Assembly: GCA_016699835.1 (NCBI GenBank) | Contig: CP064987.1 | Location: 2,542,001 to 2,606,000 of the forward strand | Direction: 5' to 3' | Source: Phycisphaerales bacterium | GTDB taxonomy: Bacteria; Planctomycetota; Phycisphaerae; Phycisphaerales; UBA1924 | DNA: 64,000 bases | Part shown: piece after piece, positions 1 through 8,675 of the stretch | Layout: every line of letters starts with the position of its first letter | Numbering within the stretch: position 1 is the first letter of the stretch | Notes under the pieces: model-generated | Told to the model about the DNA's origin: nothing | The model's database searches: none | The model's input: the letters and a program-made list of their open reading frames with translations, nothing else | Program-made: the position numbers and the translations under genes

Positions 1-159
1 TTCCTGCTGTGTCTGGGCCGCCTCGGATCGCGCTTCCCCCGCCTCGCGTTCGGCACTCGTCCACGCCGCCTCCGCCGCCGCCTTCCGCGCGAGCAGCCAC
101 GCCGCCGCCGCCATCAACACCGCCACCATCGCCGCCAGCACCACATGCCACACGTCCAT
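1..159 (-). CDS. N-terminus of membrane-anchored coiled-coil protein (RmuC-like?), cut by window edge
   Basis: The minus-strand frame is open from the window edge to an ATG at 159, giving 53 residues. It starts MDVWHVVLAAMVAVLMAAAAW, a single N-terminal membrane anchor, and continues as an Ala/Glu/Arg-rich stretch (KAAAEAAWTSAEREAGEARSE) that looks like the start of a coiled coil. This is the layout of RmuC-type DNA recombination proteins, but only the anchor is visible and many envelope proteins start this way. The product is therefore left open. The rest of the gene lies before the window. Confidence 0.5.
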   Translation of the reverse strand, partial: MDVWHVVLAAMVAVLMAAAAWLLARKAAAEAAWTSAEREAGEARSEAAQTQQE

Positions 160-351
160 AACCAGGAGTGTACCCGATTCTGGTGCATGTTCGGATCAAG
201 TCTGGGTCAAGTCTCTGCGATCCACCGCAATCGGCGCCCTGCCGATTTGACACCTCGGGCATCATGCCGAGCGGCCAGACCACGCCGAAATCGAGCCAAA
301 CTGCCCGTGATATCTCCACACCCCCACAGAAGCCGCCCCAAACGCGAGGCC

Positions 352-936
352 ATGGAGCGGGTTGGCACGCCATTCGTTCCCCAGGATCGGCACACGGCTT
401 GCCCTTGTCCCCTGTACATGCTCCCGCCCAGCGGCCAACCCGATCAGCCGGCAAACCGAATCCCGAACGGGACCGGCGGGAGGCTCAATCTGCTCCTGTC
501 CTACGCCGGCTGGGAGCAGGACGCCTGGGTCGATCACCTGCCGCGACTGTTAGAGCCGATCGGCGTCTCGTCGTTCCGTGCCGGAACGGGTCGCCAGGCT
601 TCCGAAGTCATCCGCAGCGTCCCCATCCACATCGCCGTCGTGGATCTCGGCCTCCCGCTCGAAGAGTCGGGCGCCCGGTCCGACGATGTGGCCGAGGGCG
701 GCACGCGCCTCCTCGAGTTGCTCTCGCGCCTCCCCGAGCCGCCGCCCACGGTGGTCGTGAAGCGCTCACGCACACACCGCGATGATCTCCGCGAGATCTC
801 CGCCGCCCTTCGCGCCGGCGCCTTCGCCGTCGTCGATCGCCCGCGGGGCACGGGGGACCTGAATCTCATGCTCGAGGTCATGCGCCGATGCCTGACTCGG
901 TTCTATCAGGGGCGCTGGCCCACAAACGTTGTCTGA
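352..936 (+). CDS. Receiver-like (response-regulator fold) protein
   Basis: About 194 residues if translation starts at ATG 352; ATG 418 is an alternative and neither has a convincing ribosome site. From about residue 42 the protein looks like a receiver domain: a first strand (LNLLLSYAG), a helix, a central hydrophobic strand ending in Asp (IHIAVVDLGLP), a strand ending in Lys (PTVVVKRS), and a final helix (GDLNLMLEVMRR). The usual acidic pair after strand 1 is absent, and the conserved Lys sits in VVVKRS. It could be a pseudo-receiver. It ends about 70 bases before groES in the same direction, so it may share transcription with the chaperonin genes. The partner kinase is unknown. Confidence 0.6.
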   Translation: MERVGTPFVPQDRHTACPCPLYMLPPSGQPDQPANRIPNGTGGRLNLLLSYAGWEQDAWVDHLPRLLEPIGVSSFRAGTGRQASEVIRSVPIHIAVVDLGLPLEESGARSDDVAEGGTRLLELLSRLPEPPPTVVVKRSRTHRDDLREISAALRAGAFAVVDRPRGTGDLNLMLEVMRRCLTRFYQGRWPTNVV

Positions 937-1008
937 GTTGTGTCCCCGGCCGGGATCGAACACGTCCCCGCCGGTCATTGTCCACCAAGTTGATACGAGG
1001 AGTTCATC

Positions 1009-1311
1009 ATGGCGAAGAAGAGCAGCGTCCGTCCCCTCCACGACAAGATTCTCGTCAAGCGCGACGAGGCCCAGACCAAGACCGAGAGCGGGATCTTTCT
1101 CCCCGAGTCCAGCAAGGACCGCCCCAAGTCCGGCACCATCGAGGCCGTCGGCACCGGCGCCCTCAACACCGACACCGGCGAGCGCATCCCCCTCACCGTC
1201 AAGAAGGGCGACAAGGTCATCTTCTCCTCCTACGCCGGGACCGAGATCAAACTCGACGGGCAGGAACTCCTCATCATGTCCGAGGACGACATCCTCGCGA
1301 TCGTGGACTAA
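1009..1311 (+). CDS. groS: Co-chaperonin GroES
   Basis: This is the 10-kDa co-chaperonin that caps the GroEL ring in the cytoplasm. The 100 residues match the family in length and start MAKKSSVRPLHDKILVKR, the usual first beta strands. The mobile-loop region ESGIFLPESSKDRPKSGTI and the C-terminal GQELLIMSEDDILAIVD are also typical. The start is fixed by GAGGAG at 998-1003, six bases before the ATG. A small ORF follows after three bases, then groEL, so the three are probably one operon. I find no CIRCE operator (TTAGCACTC-N9-GAGTGCTAA) upstream, so HrcA control is not supported by the sequence. Confidence 0.97.
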   Translation: MAKKSSVRPLHDKILVKRDEAQTKTESGIFLPESSKDRPKSGTIEAVGTGALNTDTGERIPLTVKKGDKVIFSSYAGTEIKLDGQELLIMSEDDILAIVD

Positions 1312-1314
1312 GAG

Positions 1315-1560
1315 ATGACCACCGACCAGTTGCGCAAGGCGCTCGGAGAACTCAACGGCGAGCGTGACGCGGTCTTCGCGTTCACGTCCGTCGCCGAGCA
1401 CGCCGGCCTCCTGACCGTCCACCGGGCGATGCTCATCCCCGACGAGCCCGACCACCTGGTCAAGGTCACCGACGGGCACAGCGTCTATCTCATCGACGCC
1501 GAACGCGTCGCGTATGTGCGGATCTCGCTGGGAAAGAAGGACCTGGCGCCGCGGATGTAG
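1315..1560 (+). CDS. Small hypothetical protein between groES and groEL
   Basis: This 81-residue protein starts at ATG 1315, three bases after the groES stop, and ends 68 bases before groEL. It begins MTTDQLRKALGELNGERDAVFAF and contains a run of short strands (GLLTVHRAMLIP, HLVKVTDGHSVYLIDAERVAYVRIS). It is mixed alpha/beta with no signal peptide, membrane segment or cysteine. I do not recognise the family. The end of the protein, with its I-D-A-E-R-V-A-Y-V pattern, resembles a small ligand- or protein-binding beta fold. The tight spacing argues that it is translated with the chaperonins. A regulatory or client-related role would be a guess. Confidence 0.75.
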   Translation: MTTDQLRKALGELNGERDAVFAFTSVAEHAGLLTVHRAMLIPDEPDHLVKVTDGHSVYLIDAERVAYVRISLGKKDLAPRM

Positions 1561-1628
1561 TCACCAGTTTTCGCATCACCCGCGGCCACAAACCGCGACC
1601 AGAAAAGTTCGAGAAAGGAACAGTTCCC

Positions 1629-3263
<1,635 letters not shown>

Positions 3264-3301
3264 TCGCAGAGAAAGACTCGCGGAGCGACCTACTCAAACT
3301 C

Positions 3302-3329
3302 GTAGCACAGGCGTCCCGCCTGTGCCTAC
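3302..3329. repeat. REP-like palindrome GTAGCACAGGCG...CGCCTGTGCCTAC
   Basis: An imperfect inverted repeat (arms CACAGGCG / CGCCTGTG around TCC) lies in the gap after groEL. It is short, lacks a T run, and is separate from the terminator downstream. Similar GC-rich stem-loops occur at several other gene ends in this window. Confidence 0.6.
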
Positions 3330-3382
3330 CACTCCTTCCAGTTCTCTTGAAGAGTGGTTCGAAGCGACGCGAAACTCACAAG

Positions 3383-3409
3383 GCCCGTGGCACACGCCGC
3401 GGGCTTTTT
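3383..3409 (+). terminator. Rho-independent terminator after groEL
   Basis: A nine-base stem, GCCCGTGGC at 3383-3391 and GCCGCGGGC at 3396-3404 with one G-U pair, is followed directly by TTTTT. It lies about 120 bases after the groEL stop and would end the groES-groEL transcript. Confidence 0.8.
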
Positions 3410-3438
3410 CATTCATGTGAATCGATCAAGAAAACGCA

Positions 3439-3912
3439 CTATGCCCGCGCGTCACACTCCGGACACGGCTCGTCGGTATGAAGACCCTTGCGGTCGTAGC
3501 CGCACTCGAGGCACTGGTTGAGTGACCGTCGTTCGCGCACTCTCTCAAGGCGATTTCGATAGAGGAGCGGAACGCCAATCACCCATATCGGGATCACCGC
3601 CAGAACCAGAAGACACATCATGACCCCAAGCCACCAGAATTTGAGACTAAAGACAACAAGGGCAAGCATGCAGAGCGTTAACTCAACGATTCCCATCGCG
3701 ACAAGATGCAAGTCAGGATTGACGATCTTGGTGTGAATTTTGGGTGGATGCTCATGTTCGCTCGGTGACGGTGGCTCAGGAGGTGGCGGAAAAAGTGCAT
3801 CGGGTGGGTAACGCAACGTTGGCGTGGCGATCTCCTTGTCGCCACCACGCACGGTGCGGACTTCGGGTCCAACCGGGTGCCTGTGTGGAGATTGGCCTTC
3901 GAATATGACCAT
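3439..3912 (-). CDS. Membrane protein with C-terminal zinc ribbon
   Basis: This protein has 157 residues from ATG 3912. The upstream in-frame extension would run into the next gene, so this start is preferred. The N-terminal part is Pro-rich and soluble. Two adjoining hydrophobic segments follow at about residues 72-115 (GIVELTLCMLALVVF and LGVMMCLLVLAVIPIWVIGV). The C-terminus carries four cysteines as CLECGYDRKGL...EPCPECDA, a rubredoxin-like zinc ribbon seen at the ends of many planctomycete membrane proteins. Function is unknown. It follows the toroid-repeat protein gene on the same strand after 43 bases, so co-transcription is likely. Confidence 0.75.
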   Translation of the reverse strand: MVIFEGQSPHRHPVGPEVRTVRGGDKEIATPTLRYPPDALFPPPPEPPSPSEHEHPPKIHTKIVNPDLHLVAMGIVELTLCMLALVVFSLKFWWLGVMMCLLVLAVIPIWVIGVPLLYRNRLERVRERRSLNQCLECGYDRKGLHTDEPCPECDARA

Positions 3913-3955
3913 GGAATACCTTGGGACCACCCGTTTTGATAAAGGGCCTGACGGT

Positions 3956-5188
3956 TTATTCGCCAGCCTCGACCTTTGAGTTCTCAACGGTCCACCGCGC
4001 CGGCGCCTTCGTCTCCGGCGCCATAAGGCTCAGCATCGCCATCGACGTCCCGAAGGCGCTCGATCTCGGGAAGACGCGGTCGTTCCACGAGCCGTCCTCT
4101 TCGCGTGTGGCGAAGAGGACCTCGGCGTAGCGCCGGCGGTACTCGCCCCGTTCCATCGCCGGGAGCATCTCGATCGCCCGGGCGGCGGCGAGGTGGGCGT
4201 AGTAGTAGTAATACGGCGCGACCCCGTACGGGCCCTCGTGCGTGCCGTTCTTCTGCCGGCGCTGGTCGAGCCAGGGCCAGTGGACCAGGAACGCGTCGAT
4301 CGCGCCGCGCAGACGCGTCTGGTCGCTCCGCCCCGCGAGATACAGCGCGGTCTCGGCGGAAAGCATCCGCCCCACCGAGCCCGGCGTCGGCTCGCCACGA
4401 CCGGCGCTCCCCGAGTAGACATACGACCCGCTGGGTGTGCGGGCCGCGTCGAGCGCGTCGAGCGCCCGCGACACGACCTTCGCGTCCACGTCATATCCCG
4501 CGGCGTGCGCCTCATACAGCGCCTCGAGCGTCGGCCCGGTCATGAACGGCGAGGGCGGCGCGACCTTCTCCTTCCCCGCAGGCCTCGCATAGTTCCACCC
4601 GCCGGCCTTGGGGATCTCCGTCTGCTCGATGCCATGGATGTAGAACTGGATCGCGTCCTCGACGCCGACGGCCAGGTCATCGGGGACCTTGAGTGCCGTC
4701 CGATACGCGAGCAGGAACTTCAGGCCATAGGTGTACCCCCAGCCGCGGACGTCGTATCCGCCGTCGTATCCGGGGTCCATGAGCGGATGCTTGATGGCGT
4801 CAACCACAAACCTGGCGCTGCGGCCAAGGGCGGCCTGACGGTCGGCATCATCGGCAAGACCCGGCGCCTGGAGGAGGGCCAGGCAGGTGATGCTCGTGCC
4901 GCCGACGCGATAGCCGACGGGGATCTCACCCCGAACGCGATAGACGCCCTCATACGGCCACAGGGCGATCGCCCCGGAAGCCTCGTCCGCTTCCTGCTTC
5001 GCCAGGAGCAGTTTCACGCCCTCGGTAATGGCGGCGGCACGTGACTCGGCGGTCACAGGTTGCAGCGTCGGCGGCGTCGGCGCGGGCCAATCCCGATTTG
5101 AACGTCGCTGGCCAAGTGCACCCGATCCGAGCGATCCGGCGATGGTCAGGGCTAGCACGATCGCAGCGGGACGAATGAGTATCATCAC
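3956..5188 (-). CDS. Secreted toroid-repeat protein (prenyltransferase / squalene-oxidase repeat)
   Basis: This protein has 410 residues with an N-terminal signal peptide (MMILIRPAAIVLALTIAGSLGSGALGQ). The mature part shows the repeating helical pattern of the alpha/alpha toroid seen in terpene cyclases and alpha-macroglobulins, with QW-type and GG motifs: GGWNYARPAG, SGSYVYSGS, HEGPYGVAPYYYYY, DGSWNDRVFPRSSAFGTSMAMLSL. The DGSW...TSMAML C-terminal motif is typical of exported planctomycete proteins of this class. No cyclase DxDD motif is visible, so enzymatic activity is doubtful. It may be a periplasmic structural or binding protein. It is followed by a zinc-ribbon membrane protein gene on the same strand. 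Confidence 0.85.
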   Translation of the reverse strand: MMILIRPAAIVLALTIAGSLGSGALGQRRSNRDWPAPTPPTLQPVTAESRAAAITEGVKLLLAKQEADEASGAIALWPYEGVYRVRGEIPVGYRVGGTSITCLALLQAPGLADDADRQAALGRSARFVVDAIKHPLMDPGYDGGYDVRGWGYTYGLKFLLAYRTALKVPDDLAVGVEDAIQFYIHGIEQTEIPKAGGWNYARPAGKEKVAPPSPFMTGPTLEALYEAHAAGYDVDAKVVSRALDALDAARTPSGSYVYSGSAGRGEPTPGSVGRMLSAETALYLAGRSDQTRLRGAIDAFLVHWPWLDQRRQKNGTHEGPYGVAPYYYYYAHLAAARAIEMLPAMERGEYRRRYAEVLFATREEDGSWNDRVFPRSSAFGTSMAMLSLMAPETKAPARWTVENSKVEAGE

Positions 5189-5439
5189 AAACTCCGAAAA
5201 TGCATGGATTTACGTTGAATTCGCACAATCGAAGAACGAACCAGAAGGACACGATACCCGAAATCGAAGGGGGCCGAAAGCCCGGGGTTTTCACTGGGTA
5301 TCTGTGACATAGATTTTTTCGGTCCTCCGGAACCGCCCCGGAACGAGGGCGAATCGGATGCCGCATGAGAGGGAGATTCCCTTTCAATGCCGGGCCTCGA
5401 GGATTCAAAACCTTGGCTCGCAACCCAGACCCCCACGAG
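5189..5439. other. Intergenic leader with no gene seen
   Basis: No coding frame with a credible start is visible between the CusF-like gene end (5506) and the toroid-protein start (5188). The stretch holds a short GGGC-CGAAA-GCCC hairpin near 5270, a T6 run near 5311, and leads to the terminator-like hairpin described next. It must include the promoter of the toroid-protein gene. Confidence 0.5.
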
Positions 5440-5477
5440 ACCCGGTGCTCGGCAACGTGCTGAGTGCCGGGTTTTTT
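5440..5477 (+). terminator. Strong hairpin plus T run with no obvious upstream gene
   Basis: Arms ACCCGGTGCTCGGCA and TGCTGAGTGCCGGGT form a 15-pair stem including three G-U pairs, followed by TTTTTT. The T run is on the plus strand, but both flanking genes run on the minus strand. It could end an unannotated plus-strand transcript in 5189-5440. Confidence 0.6.
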
Positions 5478-5505
5478 CTCGCCCAACTGGCGGTCGCAAC
5501 CGGCC

Positions 5506-6027
5506 TCATGAGCCTGCGGAGGGCTTTGGCTCTTCGGTCGGTGCGGCTGACGGCGTCGGCGTGGCGTCGGACGGCTTGGGCGTGCCCGGCTTCGCGGTCG
5601 AGTTCTTGAGTTTCAGCGCGATGTCGTCCGGCAGGATCTTGACCGATTCGATAAGGAAGTGCTCATCGCTGGAGTAATCCACGCGCATGGTGAACTCGAT
5701 CTTGGAGCCGACCTTGACACCCTCGAGGGAGACGCCCTTCTTGAGGTAGGGGAACTCCATGGTCATCTCGCCCATGCCGACGTCCTTGCCCTCGCGATTG
5801 TGGAAGGGGTGGACGGGCTCGTGGTGGATGCGCAAGGGGCGACGCTTGGCGGCGGTCTCAGCGTCGGTGGTGGGGAGGGCGACGACGATGCCACGCATGG
5901 TGTAGGTGTGGACCTGGGCGGCGGGCTTCTTGATCGGGGCTTCCGAGTCCTTGTCTCGCGAGGTGCAGGCGGTCTGCATCAGGCCGAGGGCGAGCGCGGC
6001 GAGCACGATGGCGGTGGTGGTCTTCAT
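5506..6027 (-). CDS. CusF-like copper-binding lipoprotein
   Basis: This protein has 173 residues from ATG 6027 (an in-frame ATG at 6048 is possible). The N-terminus MKTTTAIVLAALALGLMQTAC is a lipoprotein-like signal, though Gln at position -3 makes the lipobox unusual. The body matches the CusF-like fold: HTYTMRGIVVALP, then IHHEPVHPF, then MGEMTMEFPYLKKGV, then GVKVGSKIEFTMRV. In CusF, His and Met residues at these places bind Cu(I) or Ag(I), so a periplasmic metal chaperone or sensor role is likely. The C-terminus is a Pro/Thr/Ser-rich linker. It is transcribed away from the BamD-like gene, with only 50 bases between the starts. Confidence 0.78.
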   Translation of the reverse strand: MKTTTAIVLAALALGLMQTACTSRDKDSEAPIKKPAAQVHTYTMRGIVVALPTTDAETAAKRRPLRIHHEPVHPFHNREGKDVGMGEMTMEFPYLKKGVSLEGVKVGSKIEFTMRVDYSSDEHFLIESVKILPDDIALKLKNSTAKPGTPKPSDATPTPSAAPTEEPKPSAGS

Positions 6028-6077
6028 GCAGAATGATTCGTTCGGCATGACGGCGGGTCCAGTCTTATGCTTGCGGC

Positions 6078-7277
6078 ATGGAGCGATTCGGAAGTCGAAT
6101 CTCGGAACGTGACGCACTAGTGCGTGTGCCGCGGCATTGCGGACGGCGTGGAACGCCAGTCCATGGACTCGCGGTCTGCATCGCATTGACACTCGGTGCG
6201 ATCTCGTCAACGGCGATGGCCCAATCGCGCGAGTACACGCTCGACGCGAGCGGTCAGTGGGTGGAGGTGAAGGCGCCGGACGCGGGGACGGATGCCGCGG
6301 TGATCGCCGAGGCTCGAGTGGCGCTCGCGTCGGGCAAGCCCTCGGTCGCCAAGGAGATCCTGTCGAATTGGCTGGAGCAGCCGGGGTCACTGAAGAGCCC
6401 GTATGCCGCGGAAGGCTACCTGCTCCGAGGCGACGCGAAACTCGCCGAAGGTCGCGAGGAGGCCGCCATACGCGACTATGAGCAGTTGGTCACGCTCTTC
6501 CCATCCTCCGAGCACTTTGTGACGGCCTTGGAGCGCGAGTTCGAGATTGCGAACACGTACCTCAATGGGCGGCGTCGCAAGGTGCTGGGCGTGCGGATCG
6601 ATACGGGCGTGCCCGTAGCCGAGGCGATCATCTATCGCCTCGGGCTGCGCCTGCCCAACAGCCGTCTGCTCGAGCGGGCGTTGCTCGCGCTGGGCGATTA
6701 CTACTTCCGCGATCGAGACCTGAAGATGGCGATCCAGGCGTACGACGTCTTCACGGCGATGTTCCCGCGCAGCGAGTACCTCTCGCTCGCGAAGCAGCGC
6801 CGGATCTATGCGACGATCGCGATGGTGAAAGGTCCTCGCTACGACGCCTCGCCCTACAAGGACGCGATCGTGCTGACGCGCGAGTTCGCCGAGCAGTTCC
6901 CGCGCGAGGCCGAAGAGAAGGGCCTCAGCGATGCGCTCGAGGTGCGCCTCGTCGAGTCGATCGCCCAGCAGCGCCTGCAGACGGCACGCTTCACTATGAA
7001 GCGCGGCGACGACGTCGGCGCGCGATACATCCTCAATCGCATCGTCCGCGACACGCCCGAGACGGCGGCCGCGGCCCGCGCCCTCGAGATCCTCAAGGAC
7101 AAGGGGTGGGCGGTCTCCAAGCCCGGTGCCGCAAGCACGCTCGAAACGACTCCAGATGGCTCGTCCGTCCCTACTCTGCTCGGGCCGGCGGCACCCGAGA
7201 TAAAGAAGGATCCAAACGAATCGATGCCGAGTGTTCCAGTCGAGACGCCGCAGGAAGGCCCAGAGGGCACGCCATGA
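6078..7277 (+). CDS. BamD-like outer-membrane assembly TPR protein
   Basis: This protein has 399 residues. After a long N-terminal stretch there is an export signal ending AISSTAMAQ at about residue 49. The mature part is a tetratricopeptide array with BamD/YbgF-like phrases: AAEGYLLRGDAKLAEGREEAAIRDYEQLVTLFPSSE, then RALLALGDYYFRDRDLKMAIQAYDVF. BamD helps the BAM complex insert beta-barrels into the outer membrane. No lipobox Cys is present, unlike proteobacterial BamD, so membrane attachment must differ. The stop overlaps the LptE-like start (ATGA), implying coupled translation of two envelope genes. It might instead be a general TPR protein. Confidence 0.75.
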   Translation: MERFGSRISERDALVRVPRHCGRRGTPVHGLAVCIALTLGAISSTAMAQSREYTLDASGQWVEVKAPDAGTDAAVIAEARVALASGKPSVAKEILSNWLEQPGSLKSPYAAEGYLLRGDAKLAEGREEAAIRDYEQLVTLFPSSEHFVTALEREFEIANTYLNGRRRKVLGVRIDTGVPVAEAIIYRLGLRLPNSRLLERALLALGDYYFRDRDLKMAIQAYDVFTAMFPRSEYLSLAKQRRIYATIAMVKGPRYDASPYKDAIVLTREFAEQFPREAEEKGLSDALEVRLVESIAQQRLQTARFTMKRGDDVGARYILNRIVRDTPETAAAARALEILKDKGWAVSKPGAASTLETTPDGSSVPTLLGPAAPEIKKDPNESMPSVPVETPQEGPEGTP

Positions 7278-7825
7278 ATCCATGTGCCGCGATTCGGACC
7301 GTGGGTCTTCTCGTCGTCTTCGCTACGGGCGCGTCGTTGCTGTCGGCGTGCTCGAACGACCCTTCGAAGGGCTATTCCTTCGCCAGCACGATGTCCTCGG
7401 CCGGCACGAGCCGCGTGCGGACGATTGCCGTCCCGATGTTCGAGAACACGACGTTCGCCCCGGGGATGGAGGCGACGCTGACCGAGGCGATCATCAAGGA
7501 ACTCCAACGCTCCACCGACGTGCGCGTGGTGAGTAGCGGCGCGGCGGACACGCAACTCAAGGGCGTTATCCGCGGCGAGAACCTCCACCAGACGGCCCGC
7601 GACTCGCAAACGGGCTTTGTTGATCAACTCGCCGTCGAACTCCGCGTGGACTTCGACTGGACCGATCAGCGGACGGGTGACGTGCTCGTGAGCCGGCGCG
7701 GGTTCGCCGCCGTGGACACGTTCGTGCCTGCGCGCGGCACCGGTGAGCGGCTGGCTATGGGGGAGCGGGCGGCGATCGACCGCCTCGCTAAGGACCTCGT
7801 TCGCGAACTCCAGACGCAGTGGTAG
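7274..7825 (+). CDS. lptE: LptE-like LPS-assembly lipoprotein
   Basis: This protein has 183 residues, starting at the ATG that overlaps the preceding stop. The signal peptide VGLLVVFATGASLLSAC carries a good lipobox (LSAC). The body follows the LptE pattern: RTIAVPMFENTTFAPGMEATLTEAIIKELQ, then a DTQLKGVIRG strand and a tail FDWTDQRTGDVLVSRRGFAAVDTF. LptE plugs and assembles the LptD barrel that places lipopolysaccharide in the outer leaflet. The adjacent BamD-like gene supports an outer-membrane role. The family is variable, so this rests on the P-x-F-x-N-x-T motif, the lipoprotein signal and the length. Confidence 0.8.
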   Translation: MNPCAAIRTVGLLVVFATGASLLSACSNDPSKGYSFASTMSSAGTSRVRTIAVPMFENTTFAPGMEATLTEAIIKELQRSTDVRVVSSGAADTQLKGVIRGENLHQTARDSQTGFVDQLAVELRVDFDWTDQRTGDVLVSRRGFAAVDTFVPARGTGERLAMGERAAIDRLAKDLVRELQTQW

Positions 7826-8212
7826 ATGATCTCGAATGCCGATTCGAGTTGCTCGTCCCACTCCACACGAACTTTGGATGTTCGAGTTGCGTATGGGACG
7901 TTGTCGAAGGTCACCCACACTGGGTGTGGTGCCATGACTTGGTGCTCCCGTGTGGGAACCCTTGGTAAATCCCTATACTCTGTGTGAGGGAGAGTTGGGC
8001 CGATTGGGCAACCCGGGGAGGTTGATGGGGGCAAGACCGAGAACCTTATCTCCTCGGGCTGCATCTGTATCTGAGTGGGACCGAAGAACGATGAAGTGGA
8101 GTCGGTCCGACAGGGACGCTTCAGGAGCACGACAAAGGGAGTTCAAGAACACACGGTCGCCAATTTCCCTGAGTGAGGGGCGACGTTCGAAGTGGACGTG
8201 AATCGAGGCAGG
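7826..8212. other. Intergenic region before ftsH
   Basis: About 390 bases hold no convincing gene. A frame from ATG 8025 (GGGGAGG three bases upstream) would give a 58-residue basic peptide of random composition overlapping ftsH; I do not believe it. TATACT at 7974-7979 could be a -10 box for ftsH, but no clear -35 precedes it. Confidence 0.45.
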
Positions 8213-8643
8213 ATGATCACAGGGCTGGCACAACGCGTTCTCGATCGGTTTGGATTCGCCGCGCCCGGTCCGTCGTCGGACGATGGGCAGGGGACGCCGC
8301 GCCCGCGTGTGTCAAAGGGATCAGGCCCGGGTGGTTCTGGTGGTGAGGGTCCGGGTGGCGGTGGTCCGGGCGGTCGTCCGCCGACACCGCAGCCGTCGCG
8401 TTCGCTCTTCGGCCTCGTGGCGTTCATGGTTCTCATCATGGTCGCGTTCATGCTGCTCAACACGCAGCATCGCGGGCGTGAGATCACGGTGCAGGAGTTC
8501 GCAAACCTGTACCCCAACTCGATCGACACCGACTCGGTGATCGTTCGAGACGAGTCGATCGAGGCGAGACTCACCGGCTCGGAAACCTCAGCCGTCATCA
8601 TCCCCCTCAATATGGCGACACGCGAGACGATCACGAGCGAGGG
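8213..8643 (+). pseudogene. ftsH: FtsH N-terminal part (first membrane segment and periplasmic domain), out of frame with the rest
   Basis: From ATG 8213 (GTG 8192 is also possible) the frame encodes a Gly/Pro-rich cytoplasmic tail, a membrane segment (SLFGLVAFMVLIMVAFMLLN) and the start of the FtsH periplasmic domain (ITVQEFANLYP...SIEARLTGSE). After about position 8640 this frame loses all similarity and runs on as nonsense to 9160. Removing one G from the GGG at 8641-8643 joins it smoothly (TITSE-VLRITSGNVKSVAAKPW) to the frame that carries the second membrane segment and the ATPase. It is thus one gene broken by a +1 shift, by sequence error or by a programmed event. Confidence 0.8.
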
Positions 8644-8675
8644 TCCTGCGGATCACCTCGGGGAACGTCAAGAGC

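Noticed and set aside
937..1008. CIRCE operator before groES
   Set aside because: The gap does not contain TTAGCACTC-N9-GAGTGCTAA or a close match.
7950..7980. Promoter from TATACT
   Set aside because: No suitable -35 hexamer at the right distance; kept only as a possible -10.
8025..8201. 58-residue open frame before ftsH
   Set aside because: Overlaps the ftsH start, has random basic composition and a poorly placed ribosome site.
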